Assembly: GCA_027579435.1 (NCBI GenBank)
Contig: JANBPK010000712.1
Location: 1 to 64,000, forward strand
Origin: Candolleomyces eurysporus
Taxonomy: Eukaryota; Basidiomycota; Agaricomycetes; Agaricales; Psathyrellaceae
DNA: 64,000 nucleotides
Direction: 5' to 3'
The position numbers were made by a program, and so were the translations under genes. Positions within the stretch are counted from its first letter, which is position 1. Every line of letters begins with the position of its first letter. This document shows, one piece after another, positions 22,244-33,600 of this stretch. The notes under the pieces were generated by a model. It was not told where the DNA came from. It did no database searches and saw nothing but the letters and a program-made list of their open reading frames with translations.

Positions 22244-24796
22244 CTAGTAGAAACCTCGAGGTATGTACACAGTATTCTCGCAATTAGCAGCAAAAATCTC
22301 AGCATCGTTCGCCGAAAAGCTATGTCTAAACTGGAGATGGTGTTCCAGCTGACCGAGGGTCCCAAAATACCCAACAGACACATGACAGAGACTGCAACGC
22401 CTCGAGCATGAGTAGGACCACCAGGTGGAAAGGAGAGAACGTNGGGGGGAGCTTATCGACCACCTCTCTGTTCACGGGCGAGAAGGAGTTATCGTAGTTT
22501 CCGGAGTGATGGGGTTTGCAATCAGCAATCTGGAAGAAACACAAATGTTAGCGTGGTCAGCCTTAGGCGGGCGTTCGAGGCTTAAGAACTCACTGCTCCC
22601 ATCCAACGCATGATCCTTCCCGTCCCCGTCTTTCCGTAGCAATCGCAATAGCCCCTGACGTATGGGTCAAGTCCGTACAGTTCATTCATGCTCGTCGTGC
22701 GCTCCATGCTCCAGGAGTCCAGGATGGCTGCTAAATGGTGATGTCCAGCGGTATGGAATTGAAGGGCGTCAGCGCTCGGTGGGCCATCTAACAGCGCAGT
22801 GAGCCCCAAATACCACATATGAGACTCGCCGTAAGCAATGCGAACGAGATCAGCGGCGGACACCGTGTCTGGATCTGTCGCACTGAGAATCGCTTCCGTT
22901 TTCTTGTAGCCCCAGGCATCGTATCCGACGATCCGGTGAAATTGGGACCAGGACTTCATGACACACTCGTGGAAAATGACTGCCGGGTAGGCCAACGAAT
23001 CTGAGCAGTGAGTGCAGATAAAGAGAGTTGTGGCATGGAGGAGAATTTCTTTGGAGATGTTCTGTCCAGAGTATATGGACGACTGACGGACGATGTCAAG
23101 GAGGGCTTCTTCCAGGTCATTCCGCCAATTTGTGAATATTTCTGGTATTTTGCGTAGGGCAGCGTCTAGCGTTGCAGCCGGTATGTCCTGACCAACCGAA
23201 GCCATTTCGACGATGCTTGAAAAGTCTTGTGTCATCAGCACTTCCCCAAATGACGGGATAATTGTATTTGGCAGTTGCGAGAGGATGTGGGCATGGTACG
23301 CAGGCTGGATTAGGAGACCGGCTCGTTGAATCAGCTGTGTCCTCTTTTGTCCGAGGATTCTTATCATTCTTTGCCTCTGGAGCCCTGCTATCACGCTCCC
23401 CTTCATTCGCTCCCATTCTATCAGTTCATAAGTAAAGACCCCCTCCAAGATACACGATGTGGAACAATATACCAACCTTGGTCAGTGAGTTCTCGCGACC
23501 TGTGGAGAACGTGCCAGAATTGGTCTTCCAGAAAGTGCGGTGAGTGCTGTAGTTCCTCTTCCCAGCCTAGGAAACTTCTGTAAGGCTCCACCTCAGGAAT
23601 TACAAGTAGTGAAAACAGACCTTGTTCGATGAGTTTCTCTCGTATGCTGAGAATGGAATTTGAGTTCCAGATTTCGAGTTTGAGTAAAGAACGAAGGAAA
23701 AGCGCACTTGTCTTCTCGACGACGTGGACGATTTCGTTTGTATTCTCTTTGCTTCTGATCCTGGCGATGGAAATAACGCTCACAGGCGGCTGCATGCTAA
23801 AGTCAAAAGTGGTTAGGCCGACTTCGATTGCTGAGCCTGCGTCGATAACATACCTCGTCTATCTCTTTCCGTTCAGCTTGCTTTTCTGCAAGCCATATTG
23901 CCTTCTGTTTCTTGCTTCGGATTTTTCTCAGTTCCTCGTCGAGCTTCAACGCTGTTTCGACATGGAACCGAGTACGTTCTACACGCTTCGATTCAGTGTC
24001 TATGGTCGGGGGATATCAGCGCGTGTCGAGTCTGGTGAAGGACGACGTAACTCACGTTCTTTGCGCTCTTTTGCGGTCAAAGGCTGGGTCGTTGCAGGGA
24101 TGATATCGGCAAGAGATTCATCTATCTGCTTGGGGAGATGTTTCCATCGTTTGAACCTTCCGATGATGTACCATTTAGTTCTGCAAAGTCGAATGAATAA
24201 AACCGAATTGAACGCACTCCTTGCAGCTGCACTGTCTGCAAAGCTGAGTTCGTGCTTCCAGATACATGAACAAAGATGTACCACCACGCAAGCACACCTA
24301 GTGAAGATGATTTATCAACCGGTGGGAATCAAAGCAAGAAAGCGGCCGCCTACGTGACAATAGTCCGTGAGCATTAAGCTGGCATACTGGGGCTCACTCA
24401 AGTCTTTAGGACAAGGAGGCAAATCCTCGACTGTAGCAAGCGACTGGCGCCAAAACAGAATCGAAGTTTGACTCAACAAAAACGAGCGCAAGATCTTGTC
24501 TGTCCAAGAAAGGTGCAGGAGATCCAATGGCTCTAAATAACAAAACACCTTCAATGTGCCGGAGTGGATCTTCAACGTACTGCTCATCGAGTCCGGTAAG
24601 GGCGACTCACCTCTCCCAGTATGTCCAGTGGAAAGTCCTTGAAAAAATGGAGAATTTCCCGCTTTTTTCCAAGAGCTGTACCTGACCCTGGCCCAATGCC
24701 ACAATTCTTCTGATCCTCTTCACTCGACGCATGTGCTACTAGCTTCGCTCGTTTGGATGACCGCAGGTTCATAGGTTCTTCTCCATGAGTGGCCAT
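22244..24796 (-). CDS. F-box plus zinc-finger protein, tandem copy B
   Basis: Same exon order as copy A, starting at 24796 (MATHGEEPMNLRSSKRAK) and stopping at 22244. The F-box region reads DFPLDILGE / VFCYLEPLDLLHLSW, followed by DLPPCPKDLSEPQY, the Cys-rich exon, exon TKWYIIGRFKRWKHLPKQ and the conserved core exon (HILSQLPNTIIPSFGE... IYSGQNISKEILL). The last exon has DCKPHHSG and the finger CSLC...EHHLQFRH. An N at 22443 inside a run of G/C shifts the frame between these two parts; deleting or inserting a base there restores one continuous last exon, so this is probably an assembly error. Its start is only 99 bp from the oppositely oriented NACHT gene. Confidence 0.72.
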
Positions 24797-24895
24797 GGCT
24801 CCTGATGAGTCCAACTCTGGGGCCGATGACCACGGGGCGTCAGTGTTTGGGCGACAAACAATTGACGGTTCTCTTATCTCTTCCAGACCACCACC
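24797..24895. promoter_or_regulatory. Shared promoter of F-box copy B and NACHT gene
   Basis: Only 99 bp separate the two start codons, so both genes must be driven from this segment or from inside each other's leader. It contains the array-wide element GGGCGACAAACAATTGACGG (about 24848-24868), which also lies upstream of copies A and C. Compared with A and C, roughly 80 bp of upstream sequence is missing here. Confidence 0.55.
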
Positions 24896-26989
24896 ATGTC
24901 CAGCGTATCGTACTTCAAGAACGCAAAACACTTCATTGCAAAGCCAACTTTCAACACCTATGTCTCAGATGGAGATGCGCTTCAATATCTGCACAAGCAC
25001 TCGGCGACAGGCGCTATGCACGATTCGGAAGAGCGATACCCTCCCCCTTTGTGTCACCCAGGAACCGGCGAGGCCGTTGTAGGCAGGATTGAGGCGTGGT
25101 ACGGGTTCGAAATCCCACCAGAGAAGAAGATTATGTGGGTCCACGCCCCCGCAGGCTACGGGAAGACTGCTGTTGCGGGGACCGTCTCGAAGAAGCTGGA
25201 ATCTCGGACGGACCTGGACTTCAATCCCGTCGGGGCCACGTTCTTCTTCTGGAGGACTTCTCCTGAGCGCAACAGCCCTGCGCGCTTCATCATCACGTTG
25301 GCGTATCAGTTCACCATGTCCATCCCCGAGCTCGCTCCCCATATCGAGGCTGCGGTAAAGCGAAACCCGATGGTGCTCAGCAAGACACTCGAAGCACAGC
25401 TGATGAAGCTCATCGTTGAGCCGTTCAAGGCGCTTGGCGAGCTAGACAGCATGCCTCATCGACTAGTTATCGTCGACGGACTCGATGAATGCATCAACTC
25501 GGACCAAGAATCGCGTATCGAGAAACACTACGCAGAGGATCAAGAAGGTGTTCAGATTCGCGTCCTCGATCTCATTCGCACCCTCCAGTCCTACCACCTT
25601 CCCCTATGCTTCCTCATTCTCAGCAGGCCAGAGCCATGGATCAAGCAACATATCGAAGCCAACCGATTTCAAACCGTGACGGAGATCTTGGATCTCTACG
25701 AGGTTGGGGATCATATGAAGGATGCGGAGAAATTCGTCAGGGATGAACTGGCTCGAATCGCAGAGAACTTGGTCCCAAATCCAGGTGATGATGAGCAGTG
25801 GCCCGGGGAAAAGCTAGTGCAAAAATTGTTGCGAAGAACCGGTGGGCACATGCTCTACGCCGCCACCGTTATTCGTCACGTCGATGTTCCATATGACGAT
25901 CCCCATCGGCGACTGCAAAACTTACTCGATGAGCGCCTCCATTCCAATCCAGACCTTGCACACTCGTCGCCTTTCTCATCCCTATTCGAGCTCTACCGAC
26001 AAATCATACAGTCATGTCCGCCAGCAAACAGGGTTCTGATGGGCGAGGTTCTTGAAGAAATATTGGCAGCTTACCATGATTTCATATCTTCTACTGTTCA
26101 CCGCTCCCTCAACATCCTCGACCGTATCTCCGGGAGAGTTGCTGGCCGTGGAATTAAGGCCATTCGACCTCTCCATGCCGTGATGCAAATGGTAGACCAT
26201 GAAGGCTTGCACCCCATTTTTTTTTACCATTCCTCATTCCCTGAATTCCTACAGAGCCATCCTCAAACGGTGCTGGGCGTTACAGTAGACGTTCAGAAGG
26301 GGGTTGGCCGGCTCCTCGCAGGATCTTTGAAGACATTGTCCCCCGTTACTATGACCAGTGAGGTCAACGAAGACACCCAATTTGCTCTGTCGCAATGGAC
26401 ATCTCTTTGGGATGCATGGAAGCCTTCCAAGGAAGCTGAATATTCATGCCAGCTCAAGGAGTTGCTTAACCTCGACCTCACGGCTTGTTTTGTGAGGGCA
26501 AACCCATCTGGAATCGGTATGGGCTTCTCTATCTTGAGTTGCATCTTTTCTTTGTATGATCCTGCCAAAAACTTCCTTGTTCGCGGCACTTCACTTCCCT
26601 CACCCTTCATTGAGGACGCCGTATCACATCTTCAATCGTCACTAGAGAGAGCCTTCCTACGCACGTTACACCCAGATGTTTTCCTGAGCTATTCTAAATC
26701 CCCTAGCGATTCCCGCTGGTCATGGTTTATACTCGCCCTTCACTTGGATGCATATCTGGCTCAAATCGCCACCCATCATCCCACCGGGTTTGCCAATGTG
26801 TTTCAGGCTCTCAGGACGCTTCGACTGGAACAGGAGGAGGTCTATGAGCTGTTTGAGCAGGGTGCCTCGCCGCCATGGGCACAGGGCGAGGGTAAAATGC
26901 CGCGCGAGGCTCTCACAAACATGTTCAAGCTAGTTCGTCAAAGCGGCGAGTTGCAGCATACAGATAGCGTACCGATGTCCAGCGCCTGA
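24896..26989 (+). CDS. NACHT-domain NLR-like protein
   Basis: A single exon of 697 codons with no stop or N. It starts MSSVSYFKNAKHF and continues with the motif HSATGAMHDSEERYPPPLCHP, the standard pre-NACHT segment of agaricomycete NLRs. Walker A PAGYGKT lies at about residue 84 and Walker B LVIVDGLDEC at about 190, followed by sensor-like FLILSRPEPW. The region after about residue 300 (GGHMLYAATVIRHVD, FYHSSFPEFL) is the winged-helix/helical part found in this family. No TPR, WD or ankyrin repeats follow, so it is a short NLR with an unclassified C-terminus. It is embedded within the F-box array and divergently paired with copy B. A role in non-self recognition is inferred from the family only. 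Confidence 0.9.
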   Translation: MSSVSYFKNAKHFIAKPTFNTYVSDGDALQYLHKHSATGAMHDSEERYPPPLCHPGTGEAVVGRIEAWYGFEIPPEKKIMWVHAPAGYGKTAVAGTVSKKLESRTDLDFNPVGATFFFWRTSPERNSPARFIITLAYQFTMSIPELAPHIEAAVKRNPMVLSKTLEAQLMKLIVEPFKALGELDSMPHRLVIVDGLDECINSDQESRIEKHYAEDQEGVQIRVLDLIRTLQSYHLPLCFLILSRPEPWIKQHIEANRFQTVTEILDLYEVGDHMKDAEKFVRDELARIAENLVPNPGDDEQWPGEKLVQKLLRRTGGHMLYAATVIRHVDVPYDDPHRRLQNLLDERLHSNPDLAHSSPFSSLFELYRQIIQSCPPANRVLMGEVLEEILAAYHDFISSTVHRSLNILDRISGRVAGRGIKAIRPLHAVMQMVDHEGLHPIFFYHSSFPEFLQSHPQTVLGVTVDVQKGVGRLLAGSLKTLSPVTMTSEVNEDTQFALSQWTSLWDAWKPSKEAEYSCQLKELLNLDLTACFVRANPSGIGMGFSILSCIFSLYDPAKNFLVRGTSLPSPFIEDAVSHLQSSLERAFLRTLHPDVFLSYSKSPSDSRWSWFILALHLDAYLAQIATHHPTGFANVFQALRTLRLEQEEVYELFEQGASPPWAQGEGKMPREALTNMFKLVRQSGELQHTDSVPMSSA

Positions 26990-27270
26990 GAATGTACTCG
27001 ATAAATAACTCATGTACACCAATGTTGCAATGCACGATTGACTGTTGTCTGTACGCTAGGTCAATTGAGGCAATGAACGTTTATTTTACGGGGCACGATG
27101 AGGTCCCTGAATCTTGTATCTAAAATATGTGTTATGTGAGTCCCCGATACCTATGAATTTCATTCTGGTTCGATTTTCCATTGTATAATGGACTGGACTT
27201 GAAGTCATGCAAATGCAGGGATATCGACATCATATTGGTCAAACTAAGCAACCATTGTAGGAACAAAAAG
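26990..27270. other. Convergent 3' region of NACHT gene and copy C
   Basis: Holds both 3' flanks. The part from about 27185 to 27270 matches the 3' flank of copy B (GATATCGACATCATATTGGTCAAA-like), so it is the conserved downstream sequence of the F-box gene copy C. Confidence 0.5.
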
Positions 27271-29809
27271 TCAAGGTAAATAACACTGTTCGCAATTAAC
27301 AAGCAAACTATCAGCATCGGTCATTGAGAAACTATGGGTGAACATGAGATGGTCGAGCAGCTTAAAGCTCCTGTCGAAATAGCCAGCAGACACATGGCAG
27401 AGAGGGCAACGCTTGAAAAAGTCGATGCGATATCTGATGAGGTTATGGATTTCCCTTTCGCTCGCAGGGGAGAAGCAGTTGTCATATGTTCCGGAGAGAT
27501 GGGGTTTGCAACCAGCAACCTGGAGAAAAATACGTCAATAGTAACGTGGTCAGTTGTGAACAGATATTTGAAGCGTAAAATAGACTCACTGCTTCTATCC
27601 AGGACTTAACTCTTCGCGGCATCTCCTCTTCAAAGCACTGGCAATGACGCTTGACGTATGGGTCGAGTATACGCAGCGCGTTCAGGCTCGCCGTGCGTGG
27701 TATGCTCAAGCAGTCCAAAAGGGCCGTCATATGGTGATATCGGGTGTTATTGAATTGTAAGACGTCAGACGGTGGGCTCGGTGGGCCATCTGATAATAGC
27801 GCAGTGAGCCCAAATAGAGACTCGCCGTAAGCAACGCGAACGAGATCAGCGGGGGATAGTGTTTCTGGATCTACCGCGCTGAGAATCGCTTGCCTTTGAT
27901 TGTAGCTCAAGACGTTGTTCTCTGAGGCCCGGTGAAATTGGGAACAGGACTTCATGAAACACTCGTGGAAAATGACTGCTGGGTAGGCGAGTGAATCTGA
28001 GCATCGGGTGCAGAGAAAGAGAGTCGTAGCGTATTGGAGAGTTTCTTTGGGAACGTCCTGTCCAGAGTATATGGAAGACTGACGAACGATGCCGAGGAAA
28101 GTTTCGTCCAGATCCCTCCGCCAATTTGTGAATATTTCTGGTATCTTGCGCAAGGCAGCATCCAGCATTCCAGCTGGGATGTTCTGACCAAGGGAAGCCA
28201 TTTCGACGATGGGTGAAAAGTCTTGTGTCATCAGCAGCTCCCCAAATGACGGTATAATCGTATCGGGCAGTTGCGAGAGGATGTGGGCCCGGTATGTAGG
28301 TTGGATGAGGAGACCGGCTTGTTCGGTCAGCCGTGACCTCTTCTGCCGTAGGATCCGTAATACTCTTTGCCTTTGCAACCCTCCTATCACACTCCCTTTG
28401 ATTTCGTCCCATTCTATCGGTTTATAAGCAAAGTTTCGCTCTAAGATAAACAACACGGCATATACCTACCTTGCTCAGTGAATTCTTTCGACTTGCGAAG
28501 AAGGTGCCAGAATACCTCCTTCAGAAAATACGGCGAGTGCTGCAGCTCCTCTCCCCAGCCTAGCACACTTCTTTGAGGCTCCACCTGATAGACTATAAGT
28601 GTCGAAAACGGACCTTGTTCGATGAGTTTCTCTCGTATACTGGGAATGAAATTTGATTTCAGATTTCAAGACTGAGTAAAGAACGAAGGGAAAGCGCACC
28701 TGTCTTCTCGACGATATGGAAGATTTCGTTTCCATTTTTTTTCGCTTCTGAGCCTGGAGATAGACATAACGCTCACAGGCCGCCGCATGCTAAAGTCACG
28801 GGTGGTTAGGCTGGCTTCAACTGCTGGGGCTGCGTCAACAGCATACCTCTTCTATTTCTTTCCATTCAGCTTGCTTTTCTGCAAGCCATATCTCCTTCTG
28901 TTTCTTGCCTCGGATTTTCCTGAAGCCCTCGTCAAGCTTCAACGCTGTTTTGACATGGAACCGAGTACGTTCTACACGCTTCAGTTCAGTGTCTATGGTC
29001 ACACATCAGCGCATGTATCTGATGAAGGAGGACATGACTTACGCTCTTTGCGTTCTTTCGCGGTCAAAGACTGGGTCGTCGCAGGGATGATATCGGCAAG
29101 AGATTCATCTATCTGCTTGGGAAGATGATTCCATCGTTTGAACCTTTCGCCGATGTAAGATTTAGCGGTGCAAAACCAAGGTATTAAGACTGAATTGAAC
29201 GCACTCTTCGCAGCTGCACTGTCTGCAAAGCTGAGTTCGTGCTTCCATATACATGAACAGAGGCTTATCACCACGCAAGCACCCCTAGAAAGAGAGTACG
29301 ATTCATCAGCCAACAGAAATCTAAGAGAGAAAGTAGCGTACGTGACAATAGTCCGTGAGCATCAAGCTAATATATTGGGGTTCGGTCAAGTCTTTAGGAC
29401 AAGGAGGCAAACCCTCGACCGTAGCGAGCGACCGTCGCCAAAACGGGATCGAAGCTCGGTTCATCAGGAACGAGTGCAAGATCTTGTCTGTCCAAGAAAG
29501 GTGGAGCAAATCCAACGGCTCCAAGTACCAAAATACCTTCATTATGTCGCAATGGGTCAAGTTCAATGTGCTGCTTCATCGAGTCCGCTACGGGCGACTC
29601 ACCTCGCCCAGAATGTCCAGCGGAATGTCTTTGAAAAAATGGAAAGTTGCACGCTGCTTTCCCTTTCCAAGAGCCGTACTTGACTGGGACCCAACGCCGC
29701 AACTCCTTTCAGCCTCCTCACTCGGCGGCGCATGCACTAGTTTCGTTCGTTTGGAAAACCGCGATTTCATAGGTTGTTTCCCCGGATCTAAGATATCGGG
29801 TGTGGCCAT
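27271..29809 (-). CDS. F-box plus zinc-finger protein, tandem copy C
   Basis: Starts at 29809 (MATPDILDPGKQPMKSRF) and stops at 27271. The parts match copies A and B: DIPLDILGE / VFWYLEPLDLLHLSW, GLPPCPKDLTEPQY, the Cys-rich exon, the core exon (HILSQLPDTIIPSFGE) and a last exon with GCKPHLSG and the finger CPLC...DHLMFTH. One difference is important: the acceptor between the Cys-rich exon and the FKRWNHLPKQ exon, TTGCAG in A and B, is TTGCAC in C (about 29170). Retaining the intron gives a stop. A downstream AG (CGAAAG, about 29147) would keep the frame but delete about eight residues. So C either makes a shortened protein or is becoming a pseudogene. Confidence 0.65.
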
Positions 29810-29990
29810 GGCTCCTGTTCCTTTGAGACGCGTGCGTGTCCCTGTCGGGCCCAGGTCGGGCCTTAGCGATGGCTATCGGGTATGTGGTCAATGACCAACA
29901 TGAAAGGGCCCTTCACCATGAGGCGGTCGGTGTTTAGGCGACAAACAATTGACGATTCCCACACCGTATCAGTAAGCAAGCGCCCGTCTT
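29810..29990. repeat. Conserved upstream block of copy C
   Basis: Aligns with 21581-21740 upstream of copy A, including TTTGAGACGCGTG, ATCGGGTRTGTGGTCAATG, GGGCCSTTCACCATGAG and GGCGACAAACAATTGACG, ending at CAAGCGCCCGTC. Likely core promoter shared by the array genes. Confidence 0.75.
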
Positions 29991-30532
29991 CGAATCTTCG
30001 CTTCTCCGAGAAGACCCTCTCGCAATGGTGGTTGGAAGAAGAACTTGTTATCACTCCGAGCCCATTGAATCCGACACGTGGAGGCTACGATTTGCAGCCA
30101 ACGGTGACTTATAATGAGCGAATTGAAGTAGAAATATAAGAAAGAGGGCAAAGAAAAGAGGAAAGGAAAGCGAGAATGGGAAGATGGTGGTGGTAGGTTA
30201 AAGTAAAAGGCAACGATAAGAGAAACCAGAGAGAATNAAACAAAATTGGCCATTATCTAACGTCAAATAGCTAATGAGCGGAACTAGGCTCAGGGCCCGA
30301 AGTTTGGATGGGTGATACGTGAAGTGCACAAAGGTGGCTCCCGGAAGATATACAATACAATAATCGATAAGGGTAGAATGCTATTCCTGGACACTTAGTC
30401 CAGGTTTGTCTTTCTGTCTGGCGTGGATCAAAACCAGAATTTTTTTGCCTATATGGGGTTACATTTGTATATTTATATTTATTTGCATGTGGTCTAGATC
30501 GGTCTTTTTGGTATTACATAGAAAATCGCTCT
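29991..30532. other. No gene; possible 3' flank of the Helitron
   Basis: A-rich and G/A-rich low-complexity sequence with one N. No open frame with recognisable content. The Helitron 3' end must lie in or near 30300-30560. Confidence 0.4.
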
Positions 30533-30548
30533 TATGGCGGCCGCCATA
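30533..30548. repeat. Perfect 16-bp GC-rich palindrome
   Basis: TATGGCGGCCGCCATA is a perfect palindrome 76 bp past the stop of the Helitron gene. Helitrons carry a short hairpin just before the 3' end (CTRR). On the element strand no CTRR follows within 12 nt; CTAT lies about 12 nt away and CTAG about 40 nt away, so the match to a canonical end is incomplete. Confidence 0.45.
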
Positions 30549-30623
30549 CGCTGCACGAAATATGATGTCATCGCAATGGTGGCTGTGTTGTTTTTGGCAT
30601 GTTTAACCTGAAGGAAGGGCTGG

Positions 30624-33600
30624 CTAGGTGGCGGCGTTCGTGGGTTCGGTTGCCGTGTTCATAACAGCTGTTGTGTCAAGAGATCGAGTTATTGAGTCCA
30701 ACGTAGCCAGTCTTCGGAGTTCGTTCTTTAGCTCTCCTGACATTTCCTGTGTTATTCTGGAGCTCGGAAACATTCGAAGAATAAGTAAGCCTTTTAAGGT
30801 CTTAATTCGTGAGAGCATCACATAGATTCCTTGGCCTCTTGCAGTTACTAAGTCGACTATTGCCCTGTCCAGTGTTCGACCCTGACTTTTATAATCTGTG
30901 TATGAATAGGCAGGTATTAAGGGAATCTGTGTCCGGCGAAATGTAGGCGATTGTGTGCTTGGCAGTTGATAAGGAAGTTTGATGGATACACTTGTCGGAA
31001 AGATTGGAACAATGCCTATGGGGAGGCTGGGTGCTTGTGCGAGGCATTGAGGTATACGTACATAGACGACTGAAGCTTTTCTATGACCGTTTGGGTCGAT
31101 GTCGTAAACCACATTTTCGACCGTTCCTTCAGATCCGTTTACAATCTTCAAAGGTACTGAAATGTTCTCGGTTACCATGACCTTCATGCCAGGGAAAAGG
31201 GGTAGCTTCCCGATTAGGTCGTTGGTATGTTGTGAAGGGAGATTCCAGAGATGGAGGGCGTCTTGATCATTTATTGGCTTTCGTTTCCTTGTGTCGGTTG
31301 AATGGTATAGGTGGACGGTTTTGTGTACACGTTTGGCATGTGAAGATAGTAACTGTGCATTCAATGCGTCTCGAAGTGTTCTACTGCCAACGATTGCTGG
31401 TGCATCCACAAATTGTATCAGATCTGAGGGACTGCTACGTGCTACGTTAAGTAGCAGTCGAGTTTTGAGATGTTCATATATAGTAAGGCCTTCTATTTTT
31501 GCCTGGCGGCCGTCGGAATTTGTGCATTGGTTATTGCGTATGTGCTCAAGGAGTTGGGCATATAGTGGATCTTCTGCTTGCCTATGGTTTTGAGATAGAA
31601 GTATTACCTTTGGTACCTGTCGCCATAAGTATGCTCCTGCAAGAGAGTCGACGCCTTGATTGTTTCGGGTTTCCATAAATGATGGATCCCGAACGAGACG
31701 CCAAGAGAATAAACTGGCTTGTTTGGGTGGGGGTAATTGGTAAAAATCGCCGAAAAAGATCATGTTGATGCCGCCGAAAGGCAAATTTGCGTTTCTATGG
31801 AAGTCCCCCCGAAATCTTTTCAGACGAGAGGATATGGTGGACATGAATTGGGCGCCGACCATCGACACTTCATCAATTATGAGATATCTGATTTCTCTCC
31901 ATTCTTCGGCTAGGCGTTGAGTTATTGCTGATTTTTTCGACGGGTTTAAGGATAAGAGGCAGTGAAGGGTCTGCCCACCAATCAATGAAGCAGCTATTCC
32001 GGTGAAGGCACCCAGGCGTAGGGTATGAGAGATATTTAGTTTACTGAAAAGTGCCACTATTGATTGGATGAGGTATGATTTTCCGGTTCCGCCTCCACCG
32101 CCGACGTACATCAGTAATTGTTCGTCTCCTTCGATCATGTGGTTGGCGACCATGTTGAACGCCCTTAATTGGTCAGGATTGTTGTTGAGGCCTTGTTTTT
32201 CTGCCAGTTCTTTGGCTATGTTATGGATGAGGTTGTGGTGCGACGGTTGATTGTTCGTGTGTTTCGATGATAGGGTGGTAAATCGGACTTTGGGTGAGAT
32301 TTGGTTTAAGAGCGTTGATGCGAGCGATTGGTGTGAGTTTGACAGCTCACAGGCGGAAGGACGGAATTTGAAGCTGGACATGTACTGCGCTTGTTTGGAA
32401 AGAGTGTCAGTGTGGTTTTCTCCCACACGTTCAGTTATGTCTTGTGGTATTTCGTTCAGGTTTGGTTCGATCGCCGGGTGGATTATGTGGCATTGTTGCA
32501 AGTACGTCGAAATCTCGGGGCCCAGAAGTAGTTCCAGGTTTAATGTGGGTCTGTTATAATCTTGCTTGTTGTATTGATTGTCTTCGATTATGTCAAAGAC
32601 GTTATGCTCGACTCTGGTCGGTTGATGAACGGTATTTTCTAGAGTGTATTGGTCAAATGTGGCGATGTTCCGAGATCTCGATTGACGGTTCTTGAAGTGG
32701 TTGTCTTGAGCATGCTTTGCTTCCGAAAGCAGTGTCATGTTTTCCATAATTCGGTTTTCCCAACGACTGAATTCTCCAATGACCAATTCCAATGTTTGTA
32801 ACCAAGTGTCCTCATTCCTTTTCAAAGATTGAGGATCTCTCCATGGTCGAAATAATATTAACATGTCCCTAGCCCATAATTCTCGATCACCATCGCTGCC
32901 TTCTTTTCGTGATATTCGTGGTCCTAGAAGTACGGGAGTAGCAGGTAGTCTTCTTGTTTTCACTACGTGCGAGGAGAATTGTGGATGCGTTGATGTGAAG
33001 GTTGATTCTGCTGCTTTCAATCCTTGTCCATGTTGTTTTGTTATTTTTGTGTACCAAGTCAGGTAGTTGTATAGGCCCATGGAGTGATAAGGTTCATTCA
33101 TCGGGCGCAAAATGTAGTCTAGCAAGGTATTCGATCCACTGGCTGAGGAGTCGTTTGATGAAACTGCTAGTCGGAGATCGTTTAGTGACCCGAAGTTACG
33201 TGTATTTTGGGTGGCTTGGGAATGGTCAAAGTGGTTGTTAACAAAACGTAGGATTTCAGCCCAGTTCACCGCTTTAAACACTTCGCAAGTGTAGAATTCG
33301 CCCTTTCCCATAATGAAGCTTAAAATTTGTGGGTGAGAGAATTCTTGATGGCCTAACATACTGTTAACGGCGATGATCATTGCTCGTCTAGTGGATATCT
33401 CATCGAAGGTGGCTTCGGTCCCTATGTTTTGTACTATGAGCTGCCGAATGGCGTAACATAAGGCGGAAAGACCTGCGTGCATGGATAGCGGGGCTTTGGT
33501 GATGTAGTCGGTCACGTAGTACATAAAGGCCTTCGCATCCATTCCCGAGCCGATGAATTTGATGTCAGTGTTGCATTTCATCAGGAACGTTACGATTGGG

